64,000 nucleotides of DNA from an uncultured Lachnospiraceae bacterium. Lineage in GTDB: Bacteria > Bacillota > Clostridia > Lachnospirales > Lachnospiraceae. The notes beneath the pieces were generated by a model that was given only the letters and a program-made list of their open reading frames with translations, did not search any database and was not told the DNA's origin. Where the stretch lies: contig CAJTMB010000009.1 of NCBI GenBank assembly GCA_910577105.1, positions 47,327 through 111,326 of the forward strand. The letters run 5' to 3'. The position numbers and the translations under genes are program-made. Position 1 is the stretch's first letter. Each line of letters opens with the position of its first letter. This document shows positions 24,272 to 32,604 of this stretch, piece by piece.

Positions 24272-25636
24272 ATGAAATTGAAAATCAATAACAAATATTT
24301 CAAGTGGGGACTGACAGCCTTCTTTGTCATTGCCGCCAGTATCTGCTTTTACTATCTGATATTCCATATTTCGGAATTGATTCAAAACATTAAATCTTTA
24401 TTAGGCATTGTCATGCCCGTGGTTTTCGGACTTGTTATTGCTTACCTGCTGACTCCAATCTTGAATTTCATAGAGAAAAAAATACTCAATCCGCTTTTTG
24501 ATGTCTTGAAAGTATCACAGTCACTGAAAAGGAAGCGGATGATACGCGCAATCGGCATAATCATGACTTCCCTTTTGATGATATTATTGATTTACGGTTT
24601 GATTTCCATGTTAATATCCCAAATTGTTCCCAGTATCCAGAACATTGTCAGCAATTTTGACACATATGTTGACAATCTTTCAAACTGGCTGAACAATCTA
24701 TTGGAAGATAATCAGGATTTGAAAAACTTTGTCCTTCCTCAGGTAAACAAGCTGTCTCTGGAGTTGGAGAGTTGGCTTACCGATACTGCAACCCTTCTGG
24801 AGAAATCCAGTGAAGTATTAAAAACGGTATCCGTAAATGTATTAAGCTTTCTGCGGGTAGCATGGAATTTCATTATTGGATTCATAATTTCCATATATGT
24901 GCTTGCAAGCAAAGAAACCTTTTCTGCACAGAGCAAGAAAATAGCATATGCTGTATTTGAAAATAATATTGCAAACTCCATTTTGAGTTCTTTCCGTTTC
25001 GTACACCGCACTTTTATCGGATTTATCAGCGGAAAAGTATTGGACTCCTTTATCATCGGCGTGCTCTGTTTTGTCGGGACATCATTGATGAATACCCCTT
25101 ATGCAGTGCTGGTGAGCGTGATAGTGGGCGTCACTAACGTTATTCCTTTCTTCGGACCTTATCTGGGTGCTATTCCCAGTGCCTTTTTGATATTGATTGC
25201 GGACTTAAACCATCCGGTTAACTGCCTGTATTTTGTTATCTTTATCCTGTTCCTGCAACAGCTGGACGGCAACCTGATAGGCCCTAAGATTTTAGGGGAA
25301 ACTACCGGATTATCCGGCTTCTGGGTCATCTTTTCCATTACCGTATTCGGCGGCATGTTCGGCGTTATCGGTATGATTGTAGGCGTGCCCATATTTGCGG
25401 TATTCTTTGCATGTATCAAAGGACTGGTTCACCGTTCCTTAAACAGAAAAAACCTGCCTTTAACTTCGACTGTATACCAGAACCTTTCGTCCGTAGACGA
25501 AAACGGAGAGTTCCATGCAATAGAAGAGGAGAGTGACCTGCCTGACGCAGAAAAAGAAAAGAAATCTGAAAGCACAATAGCCAGATTTTTCCGTTCCAGA
25601 AAAGAAAAAAAGGAGAAAGAATCTGATAAAAAATAG
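24272..25636 (+). CDS. AI-2E family (DUF20/YhhT-type) membrane transporter
   Basis: This 454-residue protein has the usual arrangement of about eight membrane segments with a long extracytoplasmic loop (about residues 110-195). It carries the family signatures GVTNVIPFFGPYLGAIPS and LDGNLIGPKILG. Family members export small molecules or ions; substrate is not predictable. The C-terminal tail is highly charged (Glu/Lys). ATG 24272 begins the family-like sequence; an ATG-less extension to 24236 is unlikely. Confidence 0.9.
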   Translation: MKLKINNKYFKWGLTAFFVIAASICFYYLIFHISELIQNIKSLLGIVMPVVFGLVIAYLLTPILNFIEKKILNPLFDVLKVSQSLKRKRMIRAIGIIMTSLLMILLIYGLISMLISQIVPSIQNIVSNFDTYVDNLSNWLNNLLEDNQDLKNFVLPQVNKLSLELESWLTDTATLLEKSSEVLKTVSVNVLSFLRVAWNFIIGFIISIYVLASKETFSAQSKKIAYAVFENNIANSILSSFRFVHRTFIGFISGKVLDSFIIGVLCFVGTSLMNTPYAVLVSVIVGVTNVIPFFGPYLGAIPSAFLILIADLNHPVNCLYFVIFILFLQQLDGNLIGPKILGETTGLSGFWVIFSITVFGGMFGVIGMIVGVPIFAVFFACIKGLVHRSLNRKNLPLTSTVYQNLSSVDENGEFHAIEEESDLPDAEKEKKSESTIARFFRSRKEKKEKESDKK

Positions 25637-25747
25637 TATTTAAGTTTGTGGTGTCAGCAAGCATTAATGAGAAAGGTTGTTTGTAAACACTGATATTTCT
25701 GCAAATTAGGTATTCAAATTAACAATCATTTTGGTGAGGTGATTTAT

Positions 25748-26401
25748 GTGATTGAAAAGAATATTCGCAATATATTTTTAGAATATCCTGAAGTTATTTA
25801 TGGATTTACAAATATTGCATACAGTGAATATGCAAACAGATATAAATCTGCTCTGGTATTTGCAGTACCTTATGGGGAACAGCTTACAATCGAAACATAT
25901 TCTGAAGAAAAGTTTGAAAAAGGTATTCAAGCTGCAAAAAAAGTACTTGAAGAAATATTGAGTCTGCTGCAAAAAATGCTTGATGAATATAAAGTGAAAT
26001 ATTATATTCCACCCGTAGCACAAAACAACGAGGTAGATTTGATAGCCCCTTTTTCTTTCAAGTTTGCGGCAGTAAATGCCGGATTAGGCTGGATTGGGAA
26101 AAATGATGTTGTAATAACAAAAAAATATGGACCAAGAGTAAGACTATCTGTAATCCTAATAGATGAACAATTTGTTTATGGCAAAAAAATCTTAAAAAGC
26201 AATTGTCCTGAAAATTGCAAAAAATGTGTTGATGTCTGTCCATATAAAGCATTGTATGATGTACAATGGAACATCAACTCATTAAGAAGTGATATAATAG
26301 ATTATAGGTTATGCAACGAAAAAAGAAGTTTATATATTAAATCACATGGTAGAAAAAGTGCTTGCGGTCTTTGTATGGTTGCTTGTCCGTTCGGAACATA
26401 A
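25748..26401 (+). CDS. Epoxyqueuosine reductase-like 4Fe-4S protein
   Basis: This 217-residue protein resembles the QueG-type corrinoid/Fe-S proteins. GLGWIGKNDVVI is a family stretch, and two cluster motifs follow: CPENCKKCVDVCP and CGLCMVACP. It is shorter than full QueG (about 310-380). The stop comes right after CPFGT, and the next in-frame codons read RYLD and then a second stop, as if a sense codon such as CAA had become TAA. GTG 25748 follows GAGGTG. This begins the AT-rich accessory segment. Confidence 0.75.
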   Translation: MIEKNIRNIFLEYPEVIYGFTNIAYSEYANRYKSALVFAVPYGEQLTIETYSEEKFEKGIQAAKKVLEEILSLLQKMLDEYKVKYYIPPVAQNNEVDLIAPFSFKFAAVNAGLGWIGKNDVVITKKYGPRVRLSVILIDEQFVYGKKILKSNCPENCKKCVDVCPYKALYDVQWNINSLRSDIIDYRLCNEKRSLYIKSHGRKSACGLCMVACPFGT

Positions 26402-26499
26402 CGGTATCTGGATTGATATTAAATAATTCTACAACTCCCTTTTCGGAATTGGGTACCCACGAAAAAAGGGGAAATAAATATAAAGTCACGAGGGTCTTT

Positions 26500-26934
26500 A
26501 TGAGGTATTACGAAATAGAAAATGAGATGTATCAGAGAGCGGTGGAGCTGATAGAAAAAAGGTATCCTGTCGGTTGGGGTGGAGCTGGCGTTGTCCACAC
26601 TTCCAAAGGGAATTATTATACAAGTGTTTCAATTGAAACCGCTAACGCATCTGCAATTGTATGTATTGAACTGGGAGCTATGCTTGAGGCCCACAAATAC
26701 AATGAAAAAGTGACGCACTGCATGTGCATTATCCGTGATGACGAAAATTCTCCATATAGAGTATTATCACCATGCGGCATTTGCCAGGAGAGATTGCGGT
26801 ATTGGGGCGAGAATGTACAAGTGGCAGTTACAACCGAAGAGAAAAAAATCCGATTTGTAGAGTTAAAGGAGTTGCAGCCATATCACTGGACGAAAGCCTA
26901 CCCTGCTGACGAGCTTGAACATTGGGAGGAATAA
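26500..26934 (+). CDS. Cytidine deaminase-family protein (blasticidin-S-deaminase-like)
   Basis: This 144-residue protein has the zinc deaminase signature: C55-I-E57 (C-x-E) and P-C92-G-I-C95. The active-site form C-x-E plus PCGxC is that of tetrameric cytidine deaminases and blasticidin S deaminase. GNYYTSVSIETANASAIVC matches the substrate-binding region. Whether it acts in pyrimidine salvage or drug inactivation is unclear. ATG 26500 has GAGGG upstream. Confidence 0.82.
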   Translation: MRYYEIENEMYQRAVELIEKRYPVGWGGAGVVHTSKGNYYTSVSIETANASAIVCIELGAMLEAHKYNEKVTHCMCIIRDDENSPYRVLSPCGICQERLRYWGENVQVAVTTEEKKIRFVELKELQPYHWTKAYPADELEHWEE

Positions 26935-27051
26935 AGCAATTTCCGGTTATATAGGACGGTTCGGTATGTGCATTATGCACGGGGAACACTTTCTTGCAAA
27001 AGGGAGTTCTACAAATACAATTCCAATCGAAAGTTGGAGGAAAGTTTTTAC

Positions 27052-27702
27052 ATGAAAAAAGTATCCGGAATAAATTATTTTAACTTAGCTGCCTTGGCAT
27101 TTGCAAGTATAGGGTTAGAAGTTTTATTAGCGTTCGGGATAGAGCCAATGATATATGGTTCTCCTATAAATGAATGGACAGATTTGCAAAATATCATTCA
27201 CTGGGTGGCTACATGTATCCTATGGGGAGCTGCAAGCTGGTACATCATTTATTTTGCAAAAAAGAAATATGATTTTGACTTGTTCCAAAAAGGAAATAAA
27301 ATGGCTGTTTGGCAATGGGTGTTAGTCGCTGTATTTGTCATTGGAAGTTTGGTTCTTTCTTATTTCGATTGGAATGGAAGTAAGGTAATAAAAGAATTTT
27401 TCGCAAATGGTCCTGTGAAGTTTATTTTTCAATACATATACTATCTTTTTGAAACGGTGTTAGTAACGCTTATTTTGGTGTTCGGACAAAATGCTTTTGA
27501 GAAGTGGTTTCATAAACGCAATATTCCTTATGGAGGAATTATCCTTGCAGTCACATGGGGAATCGGACACTTTTTCACGAAAGATGTTACAACGGGGATT
27601 GTAACGGTTATTTCAGGATTAGCATTCGGAAGCGTATATCTTTTAGTCAATAGAGATATCAGGAAAGCATTTCCGATTTTATGGATTATGTTTGTCTTGT
27701 AA
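27052..27702 (+). CDS. Multi-pass membrane protein, CPBP-like
   Basis: This 216-residue protein has about six membrane segments. The C-terminal part, with FGQNAFEKWF, GGIILAVTWGIGHFFTKD and ISGLAFGSVYLLVNRDI, is reminiscent of CPBP/Abi-type membrane proteases, which carry EExxR, FxxxH and HxxxN/D motifs. Only part of that pattern is obvious (GHFF), so activity is uncertain. GGAGGAAAG precedes ATG 27052. Confidence 0.65.
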   Translation: MKKVSGINYFNLAALAFASIGLEVLLAFGIEPMIYGSPINEWTDLQNIIHWVATCILWGAASWYIIYFAKKKYDFDLFQKGNKMAVWQWVLVAVFVIGSLVLSYFDWNGSKVIKEFFANGPVKFIFQYIYYLFETVLVTLILVFGQNAFEKWFHKRNIPYGGIILAVTWGIGHFFTKDVTTGIVTVISGLAFGSVYLLVNRDIRKAFPILWIMFVL

Positions 27703-27734
27703 AATTCGGTTTATCAAAATTTTTAGTTTTTATA

Positions 27735-27763
27735 TTGACAAGCAGCTTTTTAAGGCGTATTAT
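27735..27763 (+). promoter_or_regulatory. Strong promoter of the leader ORF and GNAT-methyltransferase unit
   Basis: TTGACA (27735-27740), 17 bases and TATTAT (27758-27763) imply a start near 27770. Confidence 0.85.
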
Positions 27764-27801
27764 CAATGACAATCAAAAAATTTATGAAAGGAATCAGCAC
27801 A

Positions 27802-27957
27802 ATGCAGAATTATTTTAGATTTCCACAGTCATATAATTTCTTTGTCAATCCCGTCGTCCCTAACCGGAAATTGGGATTTACTGCTGATGGAAAATATTGT
27901 ATTGTGAGAAATTCTATTGTGAAAAATTCTATTTTCTCTGGAAAGTTATTGACCTGA
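27802..27957 (+). CDS. Short leader ORF, candidate regulatory peptide
   Basis: This 51-codon frame lies between a strong promoter and an intrinsic terminator. ATG 27802 is preceded by AAAGGA at about ten bases; ATG 27784 is in frame upstream. The peptide begins MQNYFRFPQSYNFF and ends with a repeated IV(R/K)NS pentapeptide, from tandem copies of ATTGTGARAAATTCT at 27901-27930. I recognise no homologue. Its placement suggests an attenuation leader for the downstream gene. Confidence 0.5.
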   Translation: MQNYFRFPQSYNFFVNPVVPNRKLGFTADGKYCIVRNSIVKNSIFSGKLLT

Positions 27958-28000
27958 TATAGAAAAGTTTTTCATAAATAAATGATTGCAAAAAATATTT

Positions 28001-28040
28001 ACACCATCAGACGATAAGGAATTGTTTGATGGTGTTTTTT
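28001..28040 (+). terminator. Attenuator-type intrinsic terminator
   Basis: ACACCATCA (28001-28009) pairs with TGATGGTGT (28027-28035) and is followed by TTTTT, just before the ribosome site of the 28061 gene. CTGATGG inside the leader ORF (27884-27890) can pair with CCATCAG (28004-28010), a candidate antiterminator. Confidence 0.85.
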
Positions 28041-28060
28041 CATGTAAGGAGGAAAAGGAT

Positions 28061-29332
28061 ATGGAATTTATATTAGCCGGGAAAAAAGATACGAATCAGG
28101 TATATGAACTTGTTCAGGAAACTATTCAGGCAGTTTACCCGAAGTACTATCTAAAAGAAATCGTTGATATGTTTTGCGAATTTCATAATCAAAAAAATAT
28201 TTTGCACGACATTGAGGCCGGAAACACATATATCCTTTTAGAAAATGATGCCATTATCGGTACCGGAACAAAAAAAGAGAATCATATTACACGGGTATAT
28301 GTCTTGCCCGGATTTCAGAAAAGAGGATATGGAACATTTATTATGAACCGGTTGGAAGATATGATAATGAAAGAAAATGATAATGCTTATATAGATGCAT
28401 CTCTACCGGCATGCCGCCTGTATGCGCATTTGGGATATCAGACAGTAGACCATGGAATCTGGGAAAGTAAGAATGGCGTAATACAAGTTTATGAGATTAT
28501 GAAAAAACAATTTGTAAAGAAGAAAATCGGAGGTAAACAAGTTATGAATTATTTAGAAGACTATTATACAAATTATGATGAAGACGGAAGGTTATCCAGC
28601 AAACACGGACAGGTGGAGTATTTAACCACTATGAAATATATTCATAAACTAATTAGCTGCTCTGAAAAGAAAAAGATACTGGAAGTGGGGGCAGGAACCG
28701 GAAGATATAGCATTGCGCTTGCAAAGGAAGGACATGATGTAGATGCGCTGGAATATACCATACATAACTTGGAGATTATGAATGCAAAAATTAAGGATAT
28801 GCAGAATATCAGAACACATCATGGAACTGCATTGGATTTATCAAGATTTCCTGATGAAACCTTTGACATTACACTTGTGTTAGGACCAATGTATCACATG
28901 TACACGCAGGAGGATAAAAAGAAGGTACTTGAAGAAGCAATTCGCGTAACAAAAAAGAACGGACATATTCTTGTGGCATATTGCATGAATGAAGCAACCA
29001 TAATTCAATTTACTTTCAAAGCCGGAAAGATATGGGATTGCATAAATAACCATATGTTATCAGACGACTTCAGATGTATTTCCAAAGAAAAGGATTTGTT
29101 TGAGATGGTCAGATTGGAAGAAATTGACGAATTAAATGCAAGATTTTCAAATGTAAAAAGAATCCGGCTGGTTGCGACAGACGGGGCTGCGAACTATATG
29201 CGGGAATGCATAGACGCAATGGACGATGCAACCTTTGACGTGTGGATGAAATATCATCTCACAACCTGTGAAAGAATGGATTTAATCGGTGCGACTAACC
29301 ACAGCTTAGATATTTTACGGAAAATACAATGA
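28061..29332 (+). CDS. GNAT acetyltransferase-SAM methyltransferase fusion
   Basis: This 423-residue protein has two domains. Residues 1-155 are a GNAT fold with the acetyl-CoA loop RVYVLPGFQKRGYG (about 78-91) and YIDASLPACRLYAHLGY. Residues 162-423 are a class I methyltransferase with ILEVGAGTGRYS (motif I, about 206) and DITLVLGPMYHM. An internal GGAGGT (28529-28534) lies ten bases before ATG 28544, which starts the methyltransferase part, so a separate shorter product is possible. Substrate unknown; small-molecule modification or drug resistance is conceivable. Confidence 0.85.
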   Translation: MEFILAGKKDTNQVYELVQETIQAVYPKYYLKEIVDMFCEFHNQKNILHDIEAGNTYILLENDAIIGTGTKKENHITRVYVLPGFQKRGYGTFIMNRLEDMIMKENDNAYIDASLPACRLYAHLGYQTVDHGIWESKNGVIQVYEIMKKQFVKKKIGGKQVMNYLEDYYTNYDEDGRLSSKHGQVEYLTTMKYIHKLISCSEKKKILEVGAGTGRYSIALAKEGHDVDALEYTIHNLEIMNAKIKDMQNIRTHHGTALDLSRFPDETFDITLVLGPMYHMYTQEDKKKVLEEAIRVTKKNGHILVAYCMNEATIIQFTFKAGKIWDCINNHMLSDDFRCISKEKDLFEMVRLEEIDELNARFSNVKRIRLVATDGAANYMRECIDAMDDATFDVWMKYHLTTCERMDLIGATNHSLDILRKIQ

Positions 29333-29346
29333 AAAGCTTGATAATT

Positions 29347-29394
29347 CTCTTCACACGGTTTTATACTAAGTATATACTGTGTGAAGAGGGTTTT
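29347..29394 (+). terminator. Terminator after the fusion gene
   Basis: CTCTTCACAC (29347-29356) and GTGTGAAGAG (29379-29388) are perfect arms followed by GGTTTTAG. Confidence 0.75.
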
Positions 29395-29474
29395 AGTTGC
29401 CAGTAAAGATTTTTTCAATACCAGCGGAGAAATAATAGGATGTCCTATTCAGAATGAAGGGAAAGGGAAAGAAA

Positions 29475-29930
29475 ATGCGATTTGTGATACAAAGGGTTCT
29501 TTCAGCCCAAGTGACAGTAGAAGAGAAGATAACCGGCAGGATAAATCATGGATACCTAGTCCTAATAGGCATCAGCCAGACCGATACGGAGCAGATTGCC
29601 GACAAAATGGTTAAAAAACTGATTGGTTTAAGAATCTTTGAAGATGCAGACGGCAAAACCAATCTGGATATCAAGACCGTTTCAGGCAGTTTGTTGCTTG
29701 TTTCACAATTTACATTATACGCGGACTGCAAAAAAGGCAACCGTCCCTCCTTCACGCTGGCCGGCGCCCCCGATAAAGCCAAAACCCTTTACGAGTACAT
29801 CATCGATTCCTGCAAAAAAGAAATCCCTGTTGTAGAACAAGGCATTTTCGGAGCCGAAATGAAAGTATCCCTCACAAACGACGGTCCCTTCACCGTCATC
29901 CTGGATTCCGAAGAAATCCTTTCTAAATAA
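29475..29930 (+). CDS. dtd: D-aminoacyl-tRNA deacylase
   Basis: This 151-residue protein starts MRFVIQRVLSAQVTVEEK and has the catalytic SQFTLYADCKKGNRPSF motif plus NDGPFTVIL, which corresponds to the Gly-Pro motif that rejects L-amino acids. It hydrolyses D-aminoacyl-tRNAs. ATG 29475 begins the family sequence, after an AAGGGAAAGGG site. GC content returns to the chromosomal level here. Confidence 0.95.
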   Translation: MRFVIQRVLSAQVTVEEKITGRINHGYLVLIGISQTDTEQIADKMVKKLIGLRIFEDADGKTNLDIKTVSGSLLLVSQFTLYADCKKGNRPSFTLAGAPDKAKTLYEYIIDSCKKEIPVVEQGIFGAEMKVSLTNDGPFTVILDSEEILSK

Positions 29931-29973
29931 AGAAAGCCCTTTACATACACAAAAACAAAACAAAAATCCCCAT

Positions 29974-30040
29974 GTTTAACGAATAGTTTGCCCCAATTCC
30001 ATAAGCTTACCCGCATCCCTGCGCAAACTATTCGTTAAAC
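29974..30040. repeat. Long perfect hairpin with four G-tracts in the loop
   Basis: Arms 29974-29991 and 30023-30040 are perfect 18-base inverted repeats with a 31-base loop. On the minus strand, the segment from the inner arm ends through the loop contains GGG, GGG, GG and GGGG tracts. It separates convergent dtd and the Nudix gene. On the minus strand it is followed by GGGGATTTTTGTTTT, so it may also terminate the Nudix transcript. It resembles 9540-9589 in architecture. Confidence 0.85.
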
Positions 30041-30082
30041 TCGCATTTTGCGCATAGTTAGATATATGGGTTAACAACCTTC

Positions 30083-30637
30083 CTACAGGCCGCCAACCGT
30101 AAAAAAATACGCTGCAATTTGCGCACGGGAACTAAAGTCTTTTGTGGCAAGCATATCAGCCACTTCTTCCCGGGTATAAAACCCGGCACGAATATCTTCA
30201 TTATCCGAAGTATGGTCATCAATGTTTCCTTCCACCTCAACAAAGGCAATGTACGTTTTTAAATCAGAAATCGCCACGGCGGCATAGGAAGCCGGCAGTA
30301 TCTTTTTGATTTGCTTTATCTTTAAGCCTGTTTCTTCGTACAATTCGCGTTCTATGCAATCTTCAACGGTTTCCCCTTCCTCCAGCATACCGGCACACAG
30401 GTTGTATACTCTTTTGTTGATACCCATGCGGAACTCATGCAGAAGAAGCATTCTGTCATTGCATGTGGCAACAATGGAAATTCCGCTTGACATTTTTCCG
30501 ATATCTGCAATATCCCTGAGTTCTTTTCTGCTGACTATCTCATAAGTCTTTTCTTTTCCTGCTTTGTTCAGATAAGTGAGTTCATAATTTTTAAGGTACT
30601 TTCCGTCCTTTACTTTCTCAAACTTAATAAGTTCCAT
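30083..30637 (-). CDS. Nudix hydrolase, ADP-ribose pyrophosphatase-like
   Basis: This 184-residue protein has a Nudix box GMLEEGETVEDCIERELYEETGLKI spanning about residues 95-119, with all signature Glu and Arg residues. The N-terminal beta domain and overall length match ADP-ribose/ADP-sugar pyrophosphatases (NudF type). ATG 30637 or GTG 30640 follow GGAGG. RNase G lies immediately upstream. Confidence 0.9.
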   Translation of the reverse strand: MELIKFEKVKDGKYLKNYELTYLNKAGKEKTYEIVSRKELRDIADIGKMSSGISIVATCNDRMLLLHEFRMGINKRVYNLCAGMLEEGETVEDCIERELYEETGLKIKQIKKILPASYAAVAISDLKTYIAFVEVEGNIDDHTSDNEDIRAGFYTREEVADMLATKDFSSRAQIAAYFFTVGGL

Positions 30638-30649
30638 CACGTTTTCCTC

Positions 30650-31870
30650 CTACATCAATTCCTTCAACGGCCTGCTCACCCGTTTTCTGGTGATTTCCAC
30701 CAGCCCCAAGGGGGTAATGTCCACCACACTGGTCTTTATCGAATCCTTTTTGACCAGCATGTCCAGTTTCTTCAGCAATTCTCTCTGCCGCTCCCTGGAA
30801 GCCATATTGATAAAATCAACTATAATGATTCCGGATAAATTTCTCAGTTTTAACTGCAGCGCAATCTCATCGGCTGCCTCCATATTGATATGGTAAAACG
30901 TTTCCTCACTTGGTTTCTTCGTTTCATATTTGCCCGTATTGACATCTATCACGGTAAGGGCTTCCGTAGGTTCAATGATAAGATATCCCCCCGATTTGAG
31001 CCACACACGCTTATTTAAGGCTCCTTCCAGCAATGTCTTGACACTGTATAGCTTTTGTAACGGATATTCCTCATTATAATAGCGTATGGCAGGCACCGTT
31101 TCCATTCCATTCTCCTGCTGCTGACCTTCAAAATACTTTTGAAGGTCTTCAAATATATCCTCACAGTCTGTTATAATTTCATCATAATCCCTTGTATAAT
31201 AATTTTTTAAGTCAGTCAGATACGGATGCTCATTTTTCATCAGACAGGAAAAACAGGTTCTGTATGCGGATACCGCAAACAGCTTTTCCATCTTTTCCGT
31301 CAATAGCTGCCACTCCTTTTTCAAAGGCGCCAAATCCGTAAGGTTCTCCACATTTGTCCGCACCACCATACCGCAGCCTGAGGCACACAGACACCTGCGG
31401 TCCTCACGAATCAAACCCTCCTCCAGTAAAAATTTAGAAATCTGTTTTTTTCTGTTATCAGATAATTTTGCTGACAATCCCAGTTTTTCAGAGCCACAGG
31501 AAATTGCAAGATAATTACCGGAAATAGATATCCTTGTTGTAAGAACAGGCTGTTTGGTCTTTACGGCATCCCGCAAAACCTGTACCAGCACTTCATCTCC
31601 ATTATGAATCGTCCGGGCATCCGTGTCCTCCTTGCTGCCTGCCTTTACTATGCCGGAAAGGGGCAGAAAACATTTTAAGCCATTTTCAATTTCCACAAAA
31701 GCCGCATTGAGATTTTTGGATATACTCTGGACTTTTCCTATATAGATATTGCCAACAAGGGACTGCTTTTCATCCTCATATACCTGAACCGATATAAGAC
31801 GCTTGTCTTTTACCAAAAGCGTCAGAAGTTTTCCCTCATACCTAAGCATCAGCAGCTTTCCTTCGCTCAT
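30650..31870 (-). CDS. rng: Ribonuclease E/G family protein
   Basis: This 406-residue protein has an S1-like RNA-binding region near residues 35-120 (NIYIGKVQSISKNLNAAFVEIENG) and the catalytic DVNTG motif (TVIDVNTGKYE) followed by IIIVDFINM. It lacks the long RNase E C-terminal scaffold, fitting RNase G size. The start overlaps the stop of the upstream TIGR03936-type gene, so the genes are coupled. Confidence 0.92.
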   Translation of the reverse strand: MSEGKLLMLRYEGKLLTLLVKDKRLISVQVYEDEKQSLVGNIYIGKVQSISKNLNAAFVEIENGLKCFLPLSGIVKAGSKEDTDARTIHNGDEVLVQVLRDAVKTKQPVLTTRISISGNYLAISCGSEKLGLSAKLSDNRKKQISKFLLEEGLIREDRRCLCASGCGMVVRTNVENLTDLAPLKKEWQLLTEKMEKLFAVSAYRTCFSCLMKNEHPYLTDLKNYYTRDYDEIITDCEDIFEDLQKYFEGQQQENGMETVPAIRYYNEEYPLQKLYSVKTLLEGALNKRVWLKSGGYLIIEPTEALTVIDVNTGKYETKKPSEETFYHINMEAADEIALQLKLRNLSGIIIVDFINMASRERQRELLKKLDMLVKKDSIKTSVVDITPLGLVEITRKRVSRPLKELM

Positions 31871-32604
31871 CCTGCACTCTCCTCTTCTGTCATCTCTTGC
31901 TGACTGCATTCTTTTCCAATCGCGTCCAAAGGCACAAACTCAGGTTCATCTGCCGTACCAATATTGGTATAAGTATCCTCTCTGGTAATGCATAATGCAT
32001 TTTCCTTTAACGTATCCTGATATTCCGCCAGAAAAGCTTCCATAACCATGGCAGGCTTAATATTGCCGGAACTGCTCGCGTCCAGAAGCATGTAGATAGC
32101 GTCACCGATAATTTCCATTTGAAAGATACCGGGCTTTATATCCATTTCCACAATATTCTTTTTTGTTTCTTTCCTTACGGGAATTGCATTCTTTGCATAA
32201 AATGCAGGCAGACATTCTTTCCAGTCAAAAGCAGGTTCCCTGCCCTCCCTGAAACAGACCGTATATCCCGCCGCTGCCACACTTGCCATGGCATTTCCGG
32301 CTTCTTGGGGGAGAACTTTTGCCGAAAGAATTTCTATTCCCTCTACACCTGCAGCGTTCAACCGGTCTACGGTATCCTGACTGCCCGTAAAAGAATATAC
32401 CTCCAAATCCATGTACTCCCCGTTACTCTGCAATCCCACACCCAACGGCGCTGCAAACGACATCACCTGATGTGGGGAAAAACCTGTTGTGTATACCACA
32501 TCAATCCCTGCCCTGCGCACTGCTTTCTGGAAAAAACGCTGCACATCCAAATGTCCGATATATTTTAAATTTCCGTACTTGCGAAACTTAATCCGAATTT
32601 TCAT
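31867..32604 (-). CDS. TIGR03936/DUF2344 radical SAM-associated protein
   Basis: This 245-residue protein opens with KIRIKFRKYGNLKYIGHLDVQRFFQKAVRRAG and TGFSPHQVMSFAAPLGVG, both diagnostic of DUF2344. Proteins of this family are encoded next to, or fused with, the TIGR03960 radical SAM enzyme, as here, and next to RNase G. The role is presumed to be in RNA or translation-linked modification but is not established. ATG 32604 follows GGAGG. Confidence 0.9.
   Translation of the reverse strand: MKIRIKFRKYGNLKYIGHLDVQRFFQKAVRRAGIDVVYTTGFSPHQVMSFAAPLGVGLQSNGEYMDLEVYSFTGSQDTVDRLNAAGVEGIEILSAKVLPQEAGNAMASVAAAGYTVCFREGREPAFDWKECLPAFYAKNAIPVRKETKKNIVEMDIKPGIFQMEIIGDAIYMLLDASSSGNIKPAMVMEAFLAEYQDTLKENALCITREDTYTNIGTADEPEFVPLDAIGKECSQQEMTEEESAG

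Noticed and set aside
26433..26475. CCCTTTTC...GAAAAAAGGGG hairpin between the Fe-S and deaminase genes
   Set aside because: Imperfect stem without T-run and within AT-rich DNA; function not supported.
27901..27930. Tandem 15-base repeat considered as CRISPR or att-site remnant
   Set aside because: Only two adjacent units without spacers, inside a coding frame; no cas genes or mobile element.
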